From positions 1-35,963 of the forward strand of contig JAIPAP010000036.1 of assembly GCA_021740045.1 (NCBI GenBank): 35,963 nucleotides of DNA. Direction: 5' to 3'. The notes below the pieces were generated by a model, which saw nothing but the letters and a program-made list of their open reading frames with translations, did no database searches and was not told the DNA's origin. The position numbers were made by a program, and so were the translations under genes. How positions within the stretch are numbered: position 1 is the stretch's first letter; the number at the start of each line of letters is the position of its first letter. Shown here in pieces: positions 17,692-26,875 of the stretch. The stretch comes from Bacteroidales bacterium (lineage in GTDB: Bacteria; Bacteroidota; Bacteroidia; Bacteroidales; JAIPAP01).

Positions 17692-19303
17692 AGGACCCTA
17701 TATTTGTTGTGTTCGATTTCACATTAAATTCAGTACTTAGATGAAATTCAATCTCCGGGTATGATTCTTTAGTTGTTTGCAATATCCAGGGGCTTTCCGC
17801 AAAAAACACAGGTTGTCCGGATTTATCATAGGCGATGTGGCGGCCTTTTACCCGTATAATTTTTTTCATAGCTGCTTCATTATTTGAAGTCATCCAGCAA
17901 GCTTTATAATAGTTAAGAGGAGTGAAAGAGCAAGAAGCCCCATATTCATTCAATAGCCTGAACTGGATAACTTCAAACTGCAATTCGCCTACCGTTCCGA
18001 TAATTTTTCTGTTGCCGGGTTGTTGGGTAAATAACTGAGCCACGCCTTCGTCTGTAAGCTGTCTGATTCCCTTTTCAAGTTGTTTTGATTTAAAAGGGTC
18101 TTTATTTTCGAGTTCTCTGAATATTTCAGGAGAAAAATTTGGAATTCCTTGATAGTAAAGCTCTTCACCTTCGGTAAGGGTGTCCCCGATTTTAAAATTA
18201 CCACTGTCGTAAAGTCCCACCACATCTCCCGGCCAGGCTTCCTCGGTTTTCTGTTTCTGGTTAGCCATAAAACGGGTGGGATTCGTAAAGCGCATTTTCT
18301 TATTGAGGCGTGTATGGTAATAAAACTTGTTGCGCTCAAATTTACCGGAGCAAATGCGGCAAAAGGCTATCCGGTTCCGGTGGTTGGGGTCAAGATTAGC
18401 ATGAATTTTAAAGATAAACCCACTAAAAGTGCTTTCGGCAGGCTTTACTTCCCTAATTTGTGTTTTTCTGGGAGCAGGAGAAGGTGCTATTTTTACAAAT
18501 GTTTCCAATAGTTCCCTTACTCCAAAATTATTCAATGCACTTCCAAAAAAAACCGGGGCCAGGTAGCCATCCTGATAAAGTTCGGGATTAAGGGGCTCAT
18601 ACACGGAATTGATCAGCTCCACATCTTCTGTTAACTGCAGTGTATGCCTGTCACCAATCATTTCCCTGAGATTTTCGTCTTTCAAACTTCCTATCTCTAC
18701 AACATCTTCGGGTAAGCCTGTTTTAGCCGGCCGAAAGAGTTGCAGATTTTGTTTCTCCAGATTAAACACACCCTGAAAAGCCGGTCCCATACCCACAGGC
18801 CAGCTCATAGGGGTCACGTTGATTTTCAGCTCTTCTTCCAGTTCGTCCAACAGGTCAAACGGGTTGCGGCCTTCCCGGTCCATTTTATTGATAAAAATAA
18901 TAACCGGCGTATGACGCATCCTGCAAACTTCCATCAAACGGCGGGTTTGCTCCTCAACACCTTTAACACAGTCAATTACAAGAATTACACTATCCACTGC
19001 GGTCAGGGTCCTGTAGGTATCCTCTGTAAAATCTTTATGCCCCGGTGTGTCTAATATATTGATCGTATAATCTGCATACTCAAAACCCATTACCGATGTG
19101 GCCACTGAAATGCCCCGTTGCTTTTCTATTTCCATAAAATCGGAAGTGGCGGTTTTTTTGATCTTATTGTTTTTTACGGCGCCGGCAGTTTGTATGGCGC
19201 CTCCAAACAAGAGAAGTTTTTCAGTAAGGGTTGTTTTACCGGCATCCGGGTGACTGATAATTCCGGATGTCCTTCGCTTTGTTATTTCGTTGTTGTTTTT
19301 CAT
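17684..19303 (-). CDS. prfC: Peptide chain release factor 3 (RF3)
   Basis: 539 residues from the chosen start. A translational GTPase that removes RF1/RF2 from the ribosome after termination. G-domain motifs: SHPDAGKTT (17-25), the switch I region ending [14 protein letters not shown] (G3), NKMD (G4), followed by the RF3-specific insert and the C-terminal [14 protein letters not shown] segment. An open frame extends to 19339, but ATG 19303 ([12 protein letters not shown]) fits the family N-terminus and is preceded by AAGG at 8 nt. The gene overlaps the DksA-like gene by 8 bp. A promoter candidate lies at 19474-19503. Confidence 0.95.
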   Translation of the reverse strand: MKNNNEITKRRTSGIISHPDAGKTTLTEKLLLFGGAIQTAGAVKNNKIKKTATSDFMEIEKQRGISVATSVMGFEYADYTINILDTPGHKDFTEDTYRTLTAVDSVILVIDCVKGVEEQTRRLMEVCRMRHTPVIIFINKMDREGRNPFDLLDELEEELKINVTPMSWPVGMGPAFQGVFNLEKQNLQLFRPAKTGLPEDVVEIGSLKDENLREMIGDRHTLQLTEDVELINSVYEPLNPELYQDGYLAPVFFGSALNNFGVRELLETFVKIAPSPAPRKTQIREVKPAESTFSGFIFKIHANLDPNHRNRIAFCRICSGKFERNKFYYHTRLNKKMRFTNPTRFMANQKQKTEEAWPGDVVGLYDSGNFKIGDTLTEGEELYYQGIPNFSPEIFRELENKDPFKSKQLEKGIRQLTDEGVAQLFTQQPGNRKIIGTVGELQFEVIQFRLLNEYGASCSFTPLNYYKACWMTSNNEAAMKKIIRVKGRHIAYDKSGQPVFFAESPWILQTTKESYPEIEFHLSTEFNVKSNTTNIGSYA

Positions 19304-19473
19304 TTTAATACCTTGTGCCATCCATATCACTCCGGACAAAGATGAAAAAAATTACAATTTAGCTTTATATATTGAAAACATAGGCTGTACCAGCCTGCAC
19401 TATGATAATGAGGAAGGGTACATCAAGGTGTAGTAGATTTGTTATGTGCTAGTGACCTTTTCATTTGAGGTTG

Positions 19474-19503
19474 CAAAATTAGTTTTATTTTGTATTTAGC
19501 CAA
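19474..19503 (-). promoter_or_regulatory. Candidate promoter for prfC and the DksA-like gene
   Basis: On the minus strand TTG (19503-19501), a 19-nt spacer, TAATTTTG (19481-19474), matching the Bacteroidota pattern. It would give a leader of about 165 nt before the prfC ATG. Confidence 0.45.
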
Positions 19504-19576
19504 GCTTTAAAAGCTACCCTTTACAACTCACAATAGCAGCAGAAAATTTCAGAGCTTCATGATTAAAAAGAGCTTT

Positions 19577-20257
19577 TCACTCCAATCGCCAATCGATCTC
19601 CTCTTTTCCTTGCCGGCGAAGGATTTCGTTGGTTTTGGAGAAATGCTTGCACCCGAAAAAGCCATAGCTGGCCGAAAAAGGTGATGGATGAGGGGCTTTC
19701 AGTACAAAATGTTTGTTTGTATCAATAAGTTCCTCTTTGGCCTGGGCATAACGGCCCCAGAGGATAAAAACCACGCCTTCTTTTTTATCCGACACTTCAC
19801 GGATAATACGGTTGGTAAACTGCTCCCAGCCCTGTCGCTGATGCGAACCTGCTTGTCCTGCCCTTACAGTTAGTGTGGCATTGAGCAACAACACACCCTG
19901 ATCGGCCCATTGTTCCAGGTTACCATTTTTCGGGATCGGGATATCAAGATCACTGTTCAGTTCCTTAAAAATATTCTGTAATGAAGGGGGTTGGCGGATC
20001 CCATCCGATACCGAAAAACAAAGCCCATTGGCTTGACCTTTCCCATGATATGGATCCTGTCCTAAAATCACGGCTTTAACATTATTAAAAGGGGTATGAT
20101 CGAGCGCCGCAAAAATGCGTGAACCGGGCGGGTAAATGGTATACTTCTTCTTTTCACCAATGAGAAATTGTTTCAGTTTCAGAAAATAATCGGTGTTGAA
20201 TTCATCGTAAAGGACTTCTTTCCAACTCGGTTCTATTTTAGGGTCAACTTGCTGCAT
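19577..20257 (-). CDS. ung: Uracil-DNA glycosylase, family 1
   Basis: 226 residues. Removes uracil from DNA as the first step of base excision repair. The water-activating motif GQDPYHG (66-72, catalytic D68) and the second motif HPSPFSA (190-196, catalytic H190) are both intact, as are the LLLNATLTVRAG uracil-binding strand and the FILWGRYAQ segment. Full length for the family. Start MQQVDPKIEPSW is the first ATG. The gene is divergent from the small lipoprotein gene at 20359 and about 273 bp from prfC. Confidence 0.97.
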   Translation of the reverse strand: MQQVDPKIEPSWKEVLYDEFNTDYFLKLKQFLIGEKKKYTIYPPGSRIFAALDHTPFNNVKAVILGQDPYHGKGQANGLCFSVSDGIRQPPSLQNIFKELNSDLDIPIPKNGNLEQWADQGVLLLNATLTVRAGQAGSHQRQGWEQFTNRIIREVSDKKEGVVFILWGRYAQAKEELIDTNKHFVLKAPHPSPFSASYGFFGCKHFSKTNEILRRQGKEEIDWRLE

Positions 20258-20282
20258 AGTGGTTCTAAATTTTTTAGATTTG
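20249..20282 (+). promoter_or_regulatory. Candidate promoter for the small lipoprotein gene
   Basis: TTG (20249-20251), a 23-nt spacer, TAGATTTG (20275-20282). The -7 box matches TAnnTTTG; the spacer is slightly long. Transcription would start near 20289, about 70 nt before the ATG at 20359. Confidence 0.4.
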
Positions 20283-20358
20283 CAAATATCAATAACAATA
20301 TTTTGAAATCAAGCGTGTTTATACTAAGCATAAACTACAGGATAAAATTAAGTAAAAT

Positions 20359-20487
20359 ATGAAAAAAGCAGCTATTCTATTGGTAAGCTTGTTTATTGCA
20401 GCGATTTTGTTCTCCTCGTGTAAATCGCAGGAAAAATGCCCGGCTTACGGCGAAGTGGATCAATTCAAGAAAGAACAAAGTTACTAA
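20359..20487 (+). CDS. 42-residue lipoprotein
   Basis: Read directly from the sequence: ATG at 20359, TAA at 20485-20487. MKKAAILLVSLFIAAILFSS precedes C21, a textbook lipoprotein signal, so the mature peptide is only 22 residues (CKSQEKCPAYGEVDQ...). The second cysteine in KCPAYG is notable: short Bacteroidota lipoproteins with a C-P-A-Y-G motif are familiar to me, but no function is known. A plausible promoter lies upstream. The gene sits between ung (divergent) and the beta-barrel-like gene (start 20604) on the same strand, 116 bp apart. Confidence 0.7.
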   Translation: MKKAAILLVSLFIAAILFSSCKSQEKCPAYGEVDQFKKEQSY

Positions 20488-20603
20488 GACTACTCTTCAT
20501 CCCCTGCTACAAAGCCGTTGCGTTGTAAAGTGGTTCCGGTTCCGGATTATTGCCGGCGAGAACCATTTTTACTGTATATTGTTAACATAAAAAGTAATGT
20601 ATC

Positions 20604-21392
20604 GTGTACCGGCTTGTAAAAATATCGATTTTTATTTTGGCGCTTCTGCTGCTGAAGGCCATATCAGTAAGGGGTCAGTTAATTCCTGAAAATATCTCCG
20701 ACACAGCCAGCAACAATATTTTATTTCAAAAAGCCATAAGCGGGGGTGTATTTCTGCATACCACAGGATGGGGACTGCAGTTCAGAAAATGGGATAATAT
20801 CACATTTTTCAAGCAGCGCATGCTGGAGCTGGAATTTGAAGAGATTAAATCGGCCAAGGAAAAAAAGACCATTAACCCTTACTTTGCCAATGCTAAACGT
20901 TACGTTTTCGGGAAGCTCAATAATTTTTATGTGTTGCGAGCCGGATATGGCATTCAAAATCTGTTAAATGAAAAGCCTTATTGGGGCGGGGTTTCTGTAA
21001 GCTATTTCTACTATGGGGGCTTGGCAGCAGGCATTGTAAAGCCGGTTTACATTTATATGATCGAATACGATATAATTTCTACCTATTACCTCGAATATTC
21101 CCTTGTTAGCGAACGCTACGATCCCGACAAACATTTTGCCGATAACATTTATGGCAAAGCCCCTTTTACCGATGGCATTGAAAATATCAAATTCCGGCCG
21201 GGGCTCTACGGTAAGTTTGGTTTTTCCTTTGAGTTCGGCGATCGTAACCAATCCATAAAAACGCTGGATGTAGGTGCCAGCCTCGAGTTTTACCCCAAGG
21301 GCATCCAACTGATGGCCTTTAATCCCACTCAAAATTTCTTCCTTAACGGCTATGTGGCGTTTAGCTTTGGTAAGCGGTATAATAGTGAGTAA
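20604..21392 (+). CDS. Exported, probable outer-membrane beta-barrel protein
   Basis: 262 residues, family not recognised. N-terminal signal peptide (VKISIFILALLLLKAISVRG, cleavage near GQ). The rest alternates hydrophobic and polar residues with many aromatic positions (GVSVSYFYYGGLAAG, FGFSFEFGD, NGYVAFSFGKRY) and ends in a short strand, as in small outer-membrane barrels; I infer outer-membrane location. Start codon is GTG at 20604, because the frame is closed upstream (TAA at 20595) and the first downstream Met would remove the signal peptide. Converges with miaA after an 87-bp spacer. Similar conserved hypothetical barrels exist in Bacteroidota; function unknown. Confidence 0.8.
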   Translation: MYRLVKISIFILALLLLKAISVRGQLIPENISDTASNNILFQKAISGGVFLHTTGWGLQFRKWDNITFFKQRMLELEFEEIKSAKEKKTINPYFANAKRYVFGKLNNFYVLRAGYGIQNLLNEKPYWGGVSVSYFYYGGLAAGIVKPVYIYMIEYDIISTYYLEYSLVSERYDPDKHFADNIYGKAPFTDGIENIKFRPGLYGKFGFSFEFGDRNQSIKTLDVGASLEFYPKGIQLMAFNPTQNFFLNGYVAFSFGKRYNSE

Positions 21393-21479
21393 AGGTTCTA
21401 AGTTTCTGGTAATGCTAACGTTTAGGCACCTGAGCAAGTAAACACCTAAAACATTCTTCGGCTACCACTTGTGTACTTT

Positions 21480-22403
21480 TCACCCGCTTGCTTCCCCAAT
21501 TAGCTTCATGGCCTCATCAACTTTCTCATTCATACATTTTTCACCGTCTATCCAATGTATGTTGAAGCCCCTGCGCTCCATACGCCTGAACCAGGTCATC
21601 TGGCGCTTGGCGAATTGATGGATGGCGGTATTCAGTTTTTCAAACATGGTATTATAAGAAATGACTCCCGTTAAATATTGGGTGATATACCGGTACTCGA
21701 GGCCGTAAAATTCCAGGGTTTCGGGTTCGATACCGCTTTGCAGCAAGCCCTGTACCTCCTCTATCATTCCTTCGTCCAACCTCGATTTCAATCGCGCGGT
21801 AATGCGCTCCCTCACTCGCTTTCGCTCAAAGCTGATGCCCAGGGTAAGGCTCCTGATATCCGGAAAATCACCTGTTTCACCCTGATGATCTAGCTCATAG
21901 CGGGCAATTTCCAAGGCCCTGATCAAACGGTTACGGTCATTTGTGTCGGTGGTGTTATGAAGAGGCCGGTATTGTTTTAGTTCATCAACCAGTTCTTCAT
22001 CCTTAAGCGTCGACACCTCAGCCCTTAGTTCAGGATTTTCAGGCACTTTGCTCAGGCGGTAGCCTTTTAAAACTGCTTCAAGGTACAATCCTGTGCCTCC
22101 ACACAAAACAGGCATTTTCCCTCTATTGTGTATGGGATCAAAAACATTCAAAAAATCCTGTTGAAACTCATATACATTGTATTCATAACCCGGATCAACA
22201 ATATCGATCAAATGATGGGGGATTTTTTCTCCATGAACAAGGTAGTCATTTAAATCTTTTCCGGTACCGATGTCCATTTGCCGGTATACCTGCCGGGAAT
22301 CGGCGCTTATGACCTCTCCATCAATTTCAAAGGCTAAATGAGCGGCAAAAGAAGTCTTGCCGGTAGCTGTAGGTCCAAGTATAGTGATCAGGTTATAATT
22401 CAT
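21480..22403 (-). CDS. miaA: tRNA dimethylallyltransferase
   Basis: 307 residues. Transfers dimethylallyl to A37 of tRNAs that read codons starting with U. The P-loop GPTATGKT (10-17), DSRQVYRQMDIGTGK (about 35-49), GGTGLYLEAVLKG and the C-terminal KRQMTWFRR are all present, so the enzyme is complete. The start is fixed by MNYNLITILGPTATGKT. It is divergent from the ACIII operon across 285 bp. Confidence 0.96.
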   Translation of the reverse strand: MNYNLITILGPTATGKTSFAAHLAFEIDGEVISADSRQVYRQMDIGTGKDLNDYLVHGEKIPHHLIDIVDPGYEYNVYEFQQDFLNVFDPIHNRGKMPVLCGGTGLYLEAVLKGYRLSKVPENPELRAEVSTLKDEELVDELKQYRPLHNTTDTNDRNRLIRALEIARYELDHQGETGDFPDIRSLTLGISFERKRVRERITARLKSRLDEGMIEEVQGLLQSGIEPETLEFYGLEYRYITQYLTGVISYNTMFEKLNTAIHQFAKRQMTWFRRMERRGFNIHWIDGEKCMNEKVDEAMKLIGEASG

Positions 22404-22444
22404 GCGCTAATTATACAAATTTCATTAATATCAAAGTAATTTTT

Positions 22445-22562
22445 ACTTATTTTAAATAAGTGGAAAAAGTATTGAAAGTAAAACCCTTATCACGAAAGTT
22501 TTACCTGCATAGTCCTCTATAGGTCAAGACCATATTTATTTCTTTTAATGATCATTGATCAA
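22445..22562. promoter_or_regulatory. Palindromes in the miaA-actA divergent region
   Basis: Three symmetric elements: ACTTATTT-T-AAATAAGT (22445-22461), GTAAAAC (22478-22484) facing GTTTTAC (22498-22504), and two overlapping perfect palindromes, AATGATCATT (22547-22556) and TTGATCAA (22555-22562). They could be operators for the respiratory operon. No strict TAnnTTTG box was found ahead of actA; TATTTTAG and TATCTTAG near 22613-22629 are one mismatch away. Symmetry in AT-rich DNA also arises by chance. Confidence 0.3.
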
Positions 22563-22688
22563 AAAGCCACATAAAACGTTATTTAGAAAGTTTTATTATT
22601 TCAAAAGCCGCTTATTTTAGCTATCTTAGCAGCTTGTAACGCTTAATTAAATATATTTATCGGTTGAAAAGTAACAGGTAAAAAATTT

Positions 22689-23834
22689 ATGTTTAAGCCC
22701 ATGTATAAAAATTTTACACACTACTCGCAAACAGCCATAATAATTCTGGCTGTGATCTTTTCAGTTAGTAACCTTAAGGCTTCGGAGAAAAAGCACGGCG
22801 ACGCTCCTTACACCGGTCATCAGATCGATCGCGGCCAACGGCTTTTTTATGGGCTTGCAGTGTTTGAAAGCGGAAAACACAACTGTCAATCATGCCATTA
22901 CACACAAGTTCCCAAGGAGGTCAATTGGAACCCCTCGGCCGTGGACCTGGCGGATAAAGCCTTGAAAACAAAAGACTACAACCTAAAAAAAGTAATGGAT
23001 AACCCTTCGTCGAAGGTTATGCGAAAAGCACATGAAAAAATAAAAATAACCGAAGAAGAAGCTGAACTGTTAAAAGCTTACTTTTACAAAGTTGAACAAA
23101 AAGGGCTTGAACCCTCGAAACCATTTCCCAAAAATTTATTGATCTTTCTTACAACAGGGATTTTGATGGCCCTGGCTATTATCGACCTATTGTTTACGCA
23201 CAAAATCCGTTTTAAAGCCATCCCTGTTTTGATCCTGCTGATATCACTTGCCTTTCATATCAAAGTTATTGCTAATGAAGCGATTATGCTGAGCCGTACA
23301 CCCGGCTATCAGCCGGATCAACCCATCAAGTTTTCTCATAAGGTGCATGCCGGTCAAAATAACATCGACTGCGAGTACTGTCACAGCTCGGTAAATGATA
23401 GTAAGGTTGCCGGAATACCTTCTAACCAGCTATGCATGAATTGTCACAATGTGGTTAGAGAAGGATCGCGTACCGGTAAATTCGAAATCGCTAAAATCCA
23501 TGAGGCGGTAAACAACAACAAACCTATAGAGTGGATCAAGGTCCATAATCTCCCCGATCATGTTTTCTTTAGCCATGCACAGCATGTAAATGCGGGCAAG
23601 GTCGAGTGCCAGACCTGCCATGGAGAAGTGGAAGAAATGCACATGGTAAGACAGGTGAAAGACCTCTCCATGGGATGGTGCATTAATTGCCACCGGGATA
23701 CCAAGGTGCAATTCCTCGAAAACGATTATTATTCAACATATCACTCATTACGTAAAGCTTTGGAAACCGGAAAGAAAGATTCCATTACCGTGGAGGACAT
23801 CGGGGGAGAGAATTGTATGAAATGTCATTACTAA
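22689..23834 (+). CDS. actA: Alternative complex III subunit ActA, multiheme cytochrome c
   Basis: 381 residues. Heme-bearing subunit of the ACIII quinol:cytochrome c oxidoreductase, on the periplasmic side. Six CxxCH motifs: C66 (CQSCH), then five in the C-terminal half at C228 (CEYCH), C249 (CMNCH), C307 (CQTCH), C331 (CINCH) and C376 (CMKCH). An N-terminal signal (about 15-31) precedes a single-heme cytochrome c-like domain (about 40-138; M103 or M111 may be the axial ligand). Two transmembrane helices (about 149-170 and 177-196) then lead into the pentaheme domain. The C-terminal pentaheme part is standard ActA; the heme-bearing N-terminal domain makes this a hexaheme version. First gene of the act operon. 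ATG 22689 chosen; M5 is an alternative. Confidence 0.93.
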   Translation: MFKPMYKNFTHYSQTAIIILAVIFSVSNLKASEKKHGDAPYTGHQIDRGQRLFYGLAVFESGKHNCQSCHYTQVPKEVNWNPSAVDLADKALKTKDYNLKKVMDNPSSKVMRKAHEKIKITEEEAELLKAYFYKVEQKGLEPSKPFPKNLLIFLTTGILMALAIIDLLFTHKIRFKAIPVLILLISLAFHIKVIANEAIMLSRTPGYQPDQPIKFSHKVHAGQNNIDCEYCHSSVNDSKVAGIPSNQLCMNCHNVVREGSRTGKFEIAKIHEAVNNNKPIEWIKVHNLPDHVFFSHAQHVNAGKVECQTCHGEVEEMHMVRQVKDLSMGWCINCHRDTKVQFLENDYYSTYHSLRKALETGKKDSITVEDIGGENCMKCHY

Positions 23835-23878
23835 CAATTTCCAAAACCTATGTTGAACTGTAAAACCAAAAACGATCT

Positions 23879-26854
23879 ATGAGTAAGAAATACTGGCAGA
23901 GTTTAGAGCAATATCACGAAGAACCTGATATTGATCAACATAAATCCGAAAGTAAGCAAAAAAACGATTTAATGGAGTTGATGGGTGATGAAGCCCTTCA
24001 AAAGAAATCATCGCGCCGCAACTTCCTCAAATTTTGCGGATTCACCGTGTCTTCGGCCGCCATTGCTTCGAGTTGTGAAAACCCGGTGAAAAAGGCCATT
24101 CCTTTTCTTAACCGTCCGGCAGAGATGACGCCCGGTGAAGCCGATTTTTATGCTTCTACTTTTTTCGATGGCAATGAGTTTTGCAGCATCCTGGTAAAAA
24201 ACCGGGACGGCAGGCCTATTAAGATCGAAGGAAACGACCTGTCGCCCTTTACCAAAGGAGGAACCACGGCCAACGTGCAATCTTCCATATTAAGCCTTTA
24301 TGATTCAGGCGGGCGCTACAAGCAACCCATGAAAGAGGATAAACGCTCCTCATGGAAACAAGTGGATCCGGAAATTAAAGATAAGCTGGAAGCCATTAAG
24401 GAAAAAGACGGGGAAATCGTGTTGTTGACTTCCTCTATCATCAGCCCCACTGCCAAACAAAGCATTGCCGATTTCAGAAAATATTATCCCTCCGCAAAGC
24501 ATGTAACTTATGATGCCGTTTCACAAACAGGTATGCTCAGAGCCAATAAGCGCTCCTTTAATAAACAGGTTATTCCTTCCTATCATTTCGATCAAGCGGA
24601 TGTAATTGTAAGCTTTGGCGCCGATTTTCTGGGTACGTGGATATCACCGGCCGAATTCACCCTGCAATACAGCAAAAACCGCAAGCTTAATGCCGGCAAG
24701 GATACCATGTCGCAACACATACAATTTGAAGCCGGCATGAGCCTAACCGGAAGTAATGCCGACCGCAGAATCCCTATCAAACCCTCGGAGGAAGGTATTC
24801 AACTGGCCAATCTTTATAATATTATTGCCCGCAAGATGGGCGAAACCTCCTTTAATGTGCCTTCGGCCCGCATCAACATGAAAAATGTTGCCGCCAAACT
24901 AATGAATAACCGGGGAAGATCATTGGTGGTATCGGGCAGCAACGATGTAAATATTCAGGTGCTGGTAAATGCCATTAATCAATTGCTGGGTAATTACGGC
25001 AAAACTATCGATCTGAGCCGCCCTGTTTATATCAAGCAAGGTATCGACAGCGAAATGCGCGATTTGGTAAACCGGATGAACCAGGGCAAGGTGGAAGCCC
25101 TTATCATGCACAATGTAAATCCGGCTTATGATTACCCGGATGCCGGCGAATTCAGCAAAGGTCTTAATAAGGTAGACCTTACCATCCATATGGGGCATGC
25201 CAAGAACGAGACCAGCAAGAAGGCCACTTATGTTTGCCCTGACAACCATTACCTGGAATCATGGGGCGATGCCCTCCCGAAAGAGGGATTCTACAGCCTG
25301 CAGCAACCCCTTATTCGTAAATTATACACCACACGTCAGTGGCAGGAATCACTACTGAAGTGGGCCGGAAAAAGCATTAACTACCTTGATTATTTGAAAA
25401 AACATTGGGAAACAAATATCTATCCCAATAAAGCTGGTTTGGAAAGTTTTTCAAGCTGGTGGAACAAAACTCTTCAAAAAGGGGTACTCGATACCGGCAA
25501 AGACAACGGTCAACCGGACTACACAACCCGGGGACTACGACAGGCCGCTAATTCAATTAAGAAATCGAATAACAAGGGTTTTGAGCTGGTTTTTTATGAA
25601 AGTGTTGCCCTGCGCGACGGTAAACAAGCCAACAACCCCTGGCTGCAGGAATTACCCGACCCCATTGCCAAAATATCCTGGGATAACTTTGCAGCTATTC
25701 CCGTTCAATGGGGAGAAGAAAAGGGATTGAAAAACGGCGATATCATCAAGGTTGATGGTATAGAGTTACCCGTATTTCTCCAGCCCGGGCAAGCCAAGGG
25801 AACTATTGCAGTGGCATACGGCTATGGCAGAAGCGAAACCGGCAAAGTGGCCGATGGTGTGGGCAAAAATGTATTTGCCCATATCCCGTTTCAGAGTGGC
25901 ATCCGCTATAACACCAAACCTGGTGTGGAAGTGTCAGTTACCGGCAAACATATGGAACTTGCCCTTTCACAAACACACCATTCCATGGAGGGCCGCGACA
26001 TTGTGCGCGAAACTACCCTGGATGAATACAAAAAAGACCATGCCGCCGGTAACCACGCCCACGAAGAATTTGTAAAACATCATAAAGAATCACTTTATAA
26101 AAAGCAGGAATTCCCGGGTCATCACTGGGGATTGATCGTCGACCTGAACTCCTGTATTGGCTGCAGCAATTGCATGGTGGCCTGTCAGGCCGAAAACAAT
26201 GTACCGGTTGTCGGAAAGGAACAGGTTAAAAACCGCCGTATTATGCATTGGATCAGGGTTGACCGCTATTTCAGCGGCGATACCGAAGATACCGGTACTC
26301 ATCACCAACCGGTTATGTGTCAGCATTGTGATAATGCACCCTGCGAAAATGTGTGTCCGGTTGCCGCTACCATGCACAGCGACGAAGGCCTGAACCAAAT
26401 GGCATACAATCGCTGCATTGGCACAAAATACTGTATCAACAACTGTCCTTACAAAGTGCGCCGTTTTAACTGGTACCGCTATGTGACCAACAATGAATTT
26501 GATTATAACATGAACGACGAAGTTGGCCTGATGGCGCTTAATCCTGATGTAACGGTAAGGGAGCGTGGTGTTGTGGAGAAGTGCACTTTTTGTGTTCAGC
26601 GCATTCAGGAAAAGAAACTGCAGGCCAAGAAGGAAGGCCGCCCGTTGAAAGACGGTGACGTACAGCCCGCCTGCGTTCAATCATGCCCGGCAAAAGCCCT
26701 TACTTTCGGCGACTTGAACGACCCGGACAGCGAAGTATCGAAATTGGTAAAAGACAAGCGTAACTACGGTTTGTTAGAACAATTGCACACCTTGCCATCG
26801 GTTAATTACCTGACCAAGGTAAGGAACAAACCGGAGGAACTGGAAGAAGTATAA
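23879..26854 (+). CDS. actB: Alternative complex III subunit ActB, molybdopterin-like/iron-sulfur protein
   Basis: 991 residues. An extended N-terminus (KYWQSLEQYHEEPD) precedes a Tat-like signal RRNFLK (46-51), the extended Tat arrangement typical of these proteins. About residues 70-730 resemble a molybdopterin oxidoreductase; in ACIII this part is known to lack the cofactor. The C-terminal part is ferredoxin-like with cysteine groups C759/762/765/769, C814/817/822/826, C846/852/856 and C902/905/932/936. The third group has only three cysteines (CIGTKYCINNC), which suits a [3Fe-4S] cluster next to three [4Fe-4S] clusters, as described for ACIII. It passes electrons from the quinol site to the hemes. 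It starts 44 bp after actA. Confidence 0.95.
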   Translation: MSKKYWQSLEQYHEEPDIDQHKSESKQKNDLMELMGDEALQKKSSRRNFLKFCGFTVSSAAIASSCENPVKKAIPFLNRPAEMTPGEADFYASTFFDGNEFCSILVKNRDGRPIKIEGNDLSPFTKGGTTANVQSSILSLYDSGGRYKQPMKEDKRSSWKQVDPEIKDKLEAIKEKDGEIVLLTSSIISPTAKQSIADFRKYYPSAKHVTYDAVSQTGMLRANKRSFNKQVIPSYHFDQADVIVSFGADFLGTWISPAEFTLQYSKNRKLNAGKDTMSQHIQFEAGMSLTGSNADRRIPIKPSEEGIQLANLYNIIARKMGETSFNVPSARINMKNVAAKLMNNRGRSLVVSGSNDVNIQVLVNAINQLLGNYGKTIDLSRPVYIKQGIDSEMRDLVNRMNQGKVEALIMHNVNPAYDYPDAGEFSKGLNKVDLTIHMGHAKNETSKKATYVCPDNHYLESWGDALPKEGFYSLQQPLIRKLYTTRQWQESLLKWAGKSINYLDYLKKHWETNIYPNKAGLESFSSWWNKTLQKGVLDTGKDNGQPDYTTRGLRQAANSIKKSNNKGFELVFYESVALRDGKQANNPWLQELPDPIAKISWDNFAAIPVQWGEEKGLKNGDIIKVDGIELPVFLQPGQAKGTIAVAYGYGRSETGKVADGVGKNVFAHIPFQSGIRYNTKPGVEVSVTGKHMELALSQTHHSMEGRDIVRETTLDEYKKDHAAGNHAHEEFVKHHKESLYKKQEFPGHHWGLIVDLNSCIGCSNCMVACQAENNVPVVGKEQVKNRRIMHWIRVDRYFSGDTEDTGTHHQPVMCQHCDNAPCENVCPVAATMHSDEGLNQMAYNRCIGTKYCINNCPYKVRRFNWYRYVTNNEFDYNMNDEVGLMALNPDVTVRERGVVEKCTFCVQRIQEKKLQAKKEGRPLKDGDVQPACVQSCPAKALTFGDLNDPDSEVSKLVKDKRNYGLLEQLHTLPSVNYLTKVRNKPEELEEV

Positions 26855-26875
26855 AAGAGTTGAAAAACATTTTGT

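Noticed and set aside
20964-21437. 157-residue open frame on the minus strand
   Set aside because: Antisense to the beta-barrel-like gene, which has a signal peptide and barrel pattern on the plus strand.
21410-21440. Possible terminator between the beta-barrel-like gene and miaA
   Set aside because: GTTTAGG and CCTAAAAC pair only with a bulge and lack a T run.
22543-22562. FNR-type operator TTGAT-N4-ATCAA upstream of actA
   Set aside because: The half sites do not line up at the required spacing; only overlapping shorter palindromes are present.
26090-26680. 196-residue open frame on the minus strand
   Set aside because: Antisense to the iron-sulfur domain of actB; no family features.
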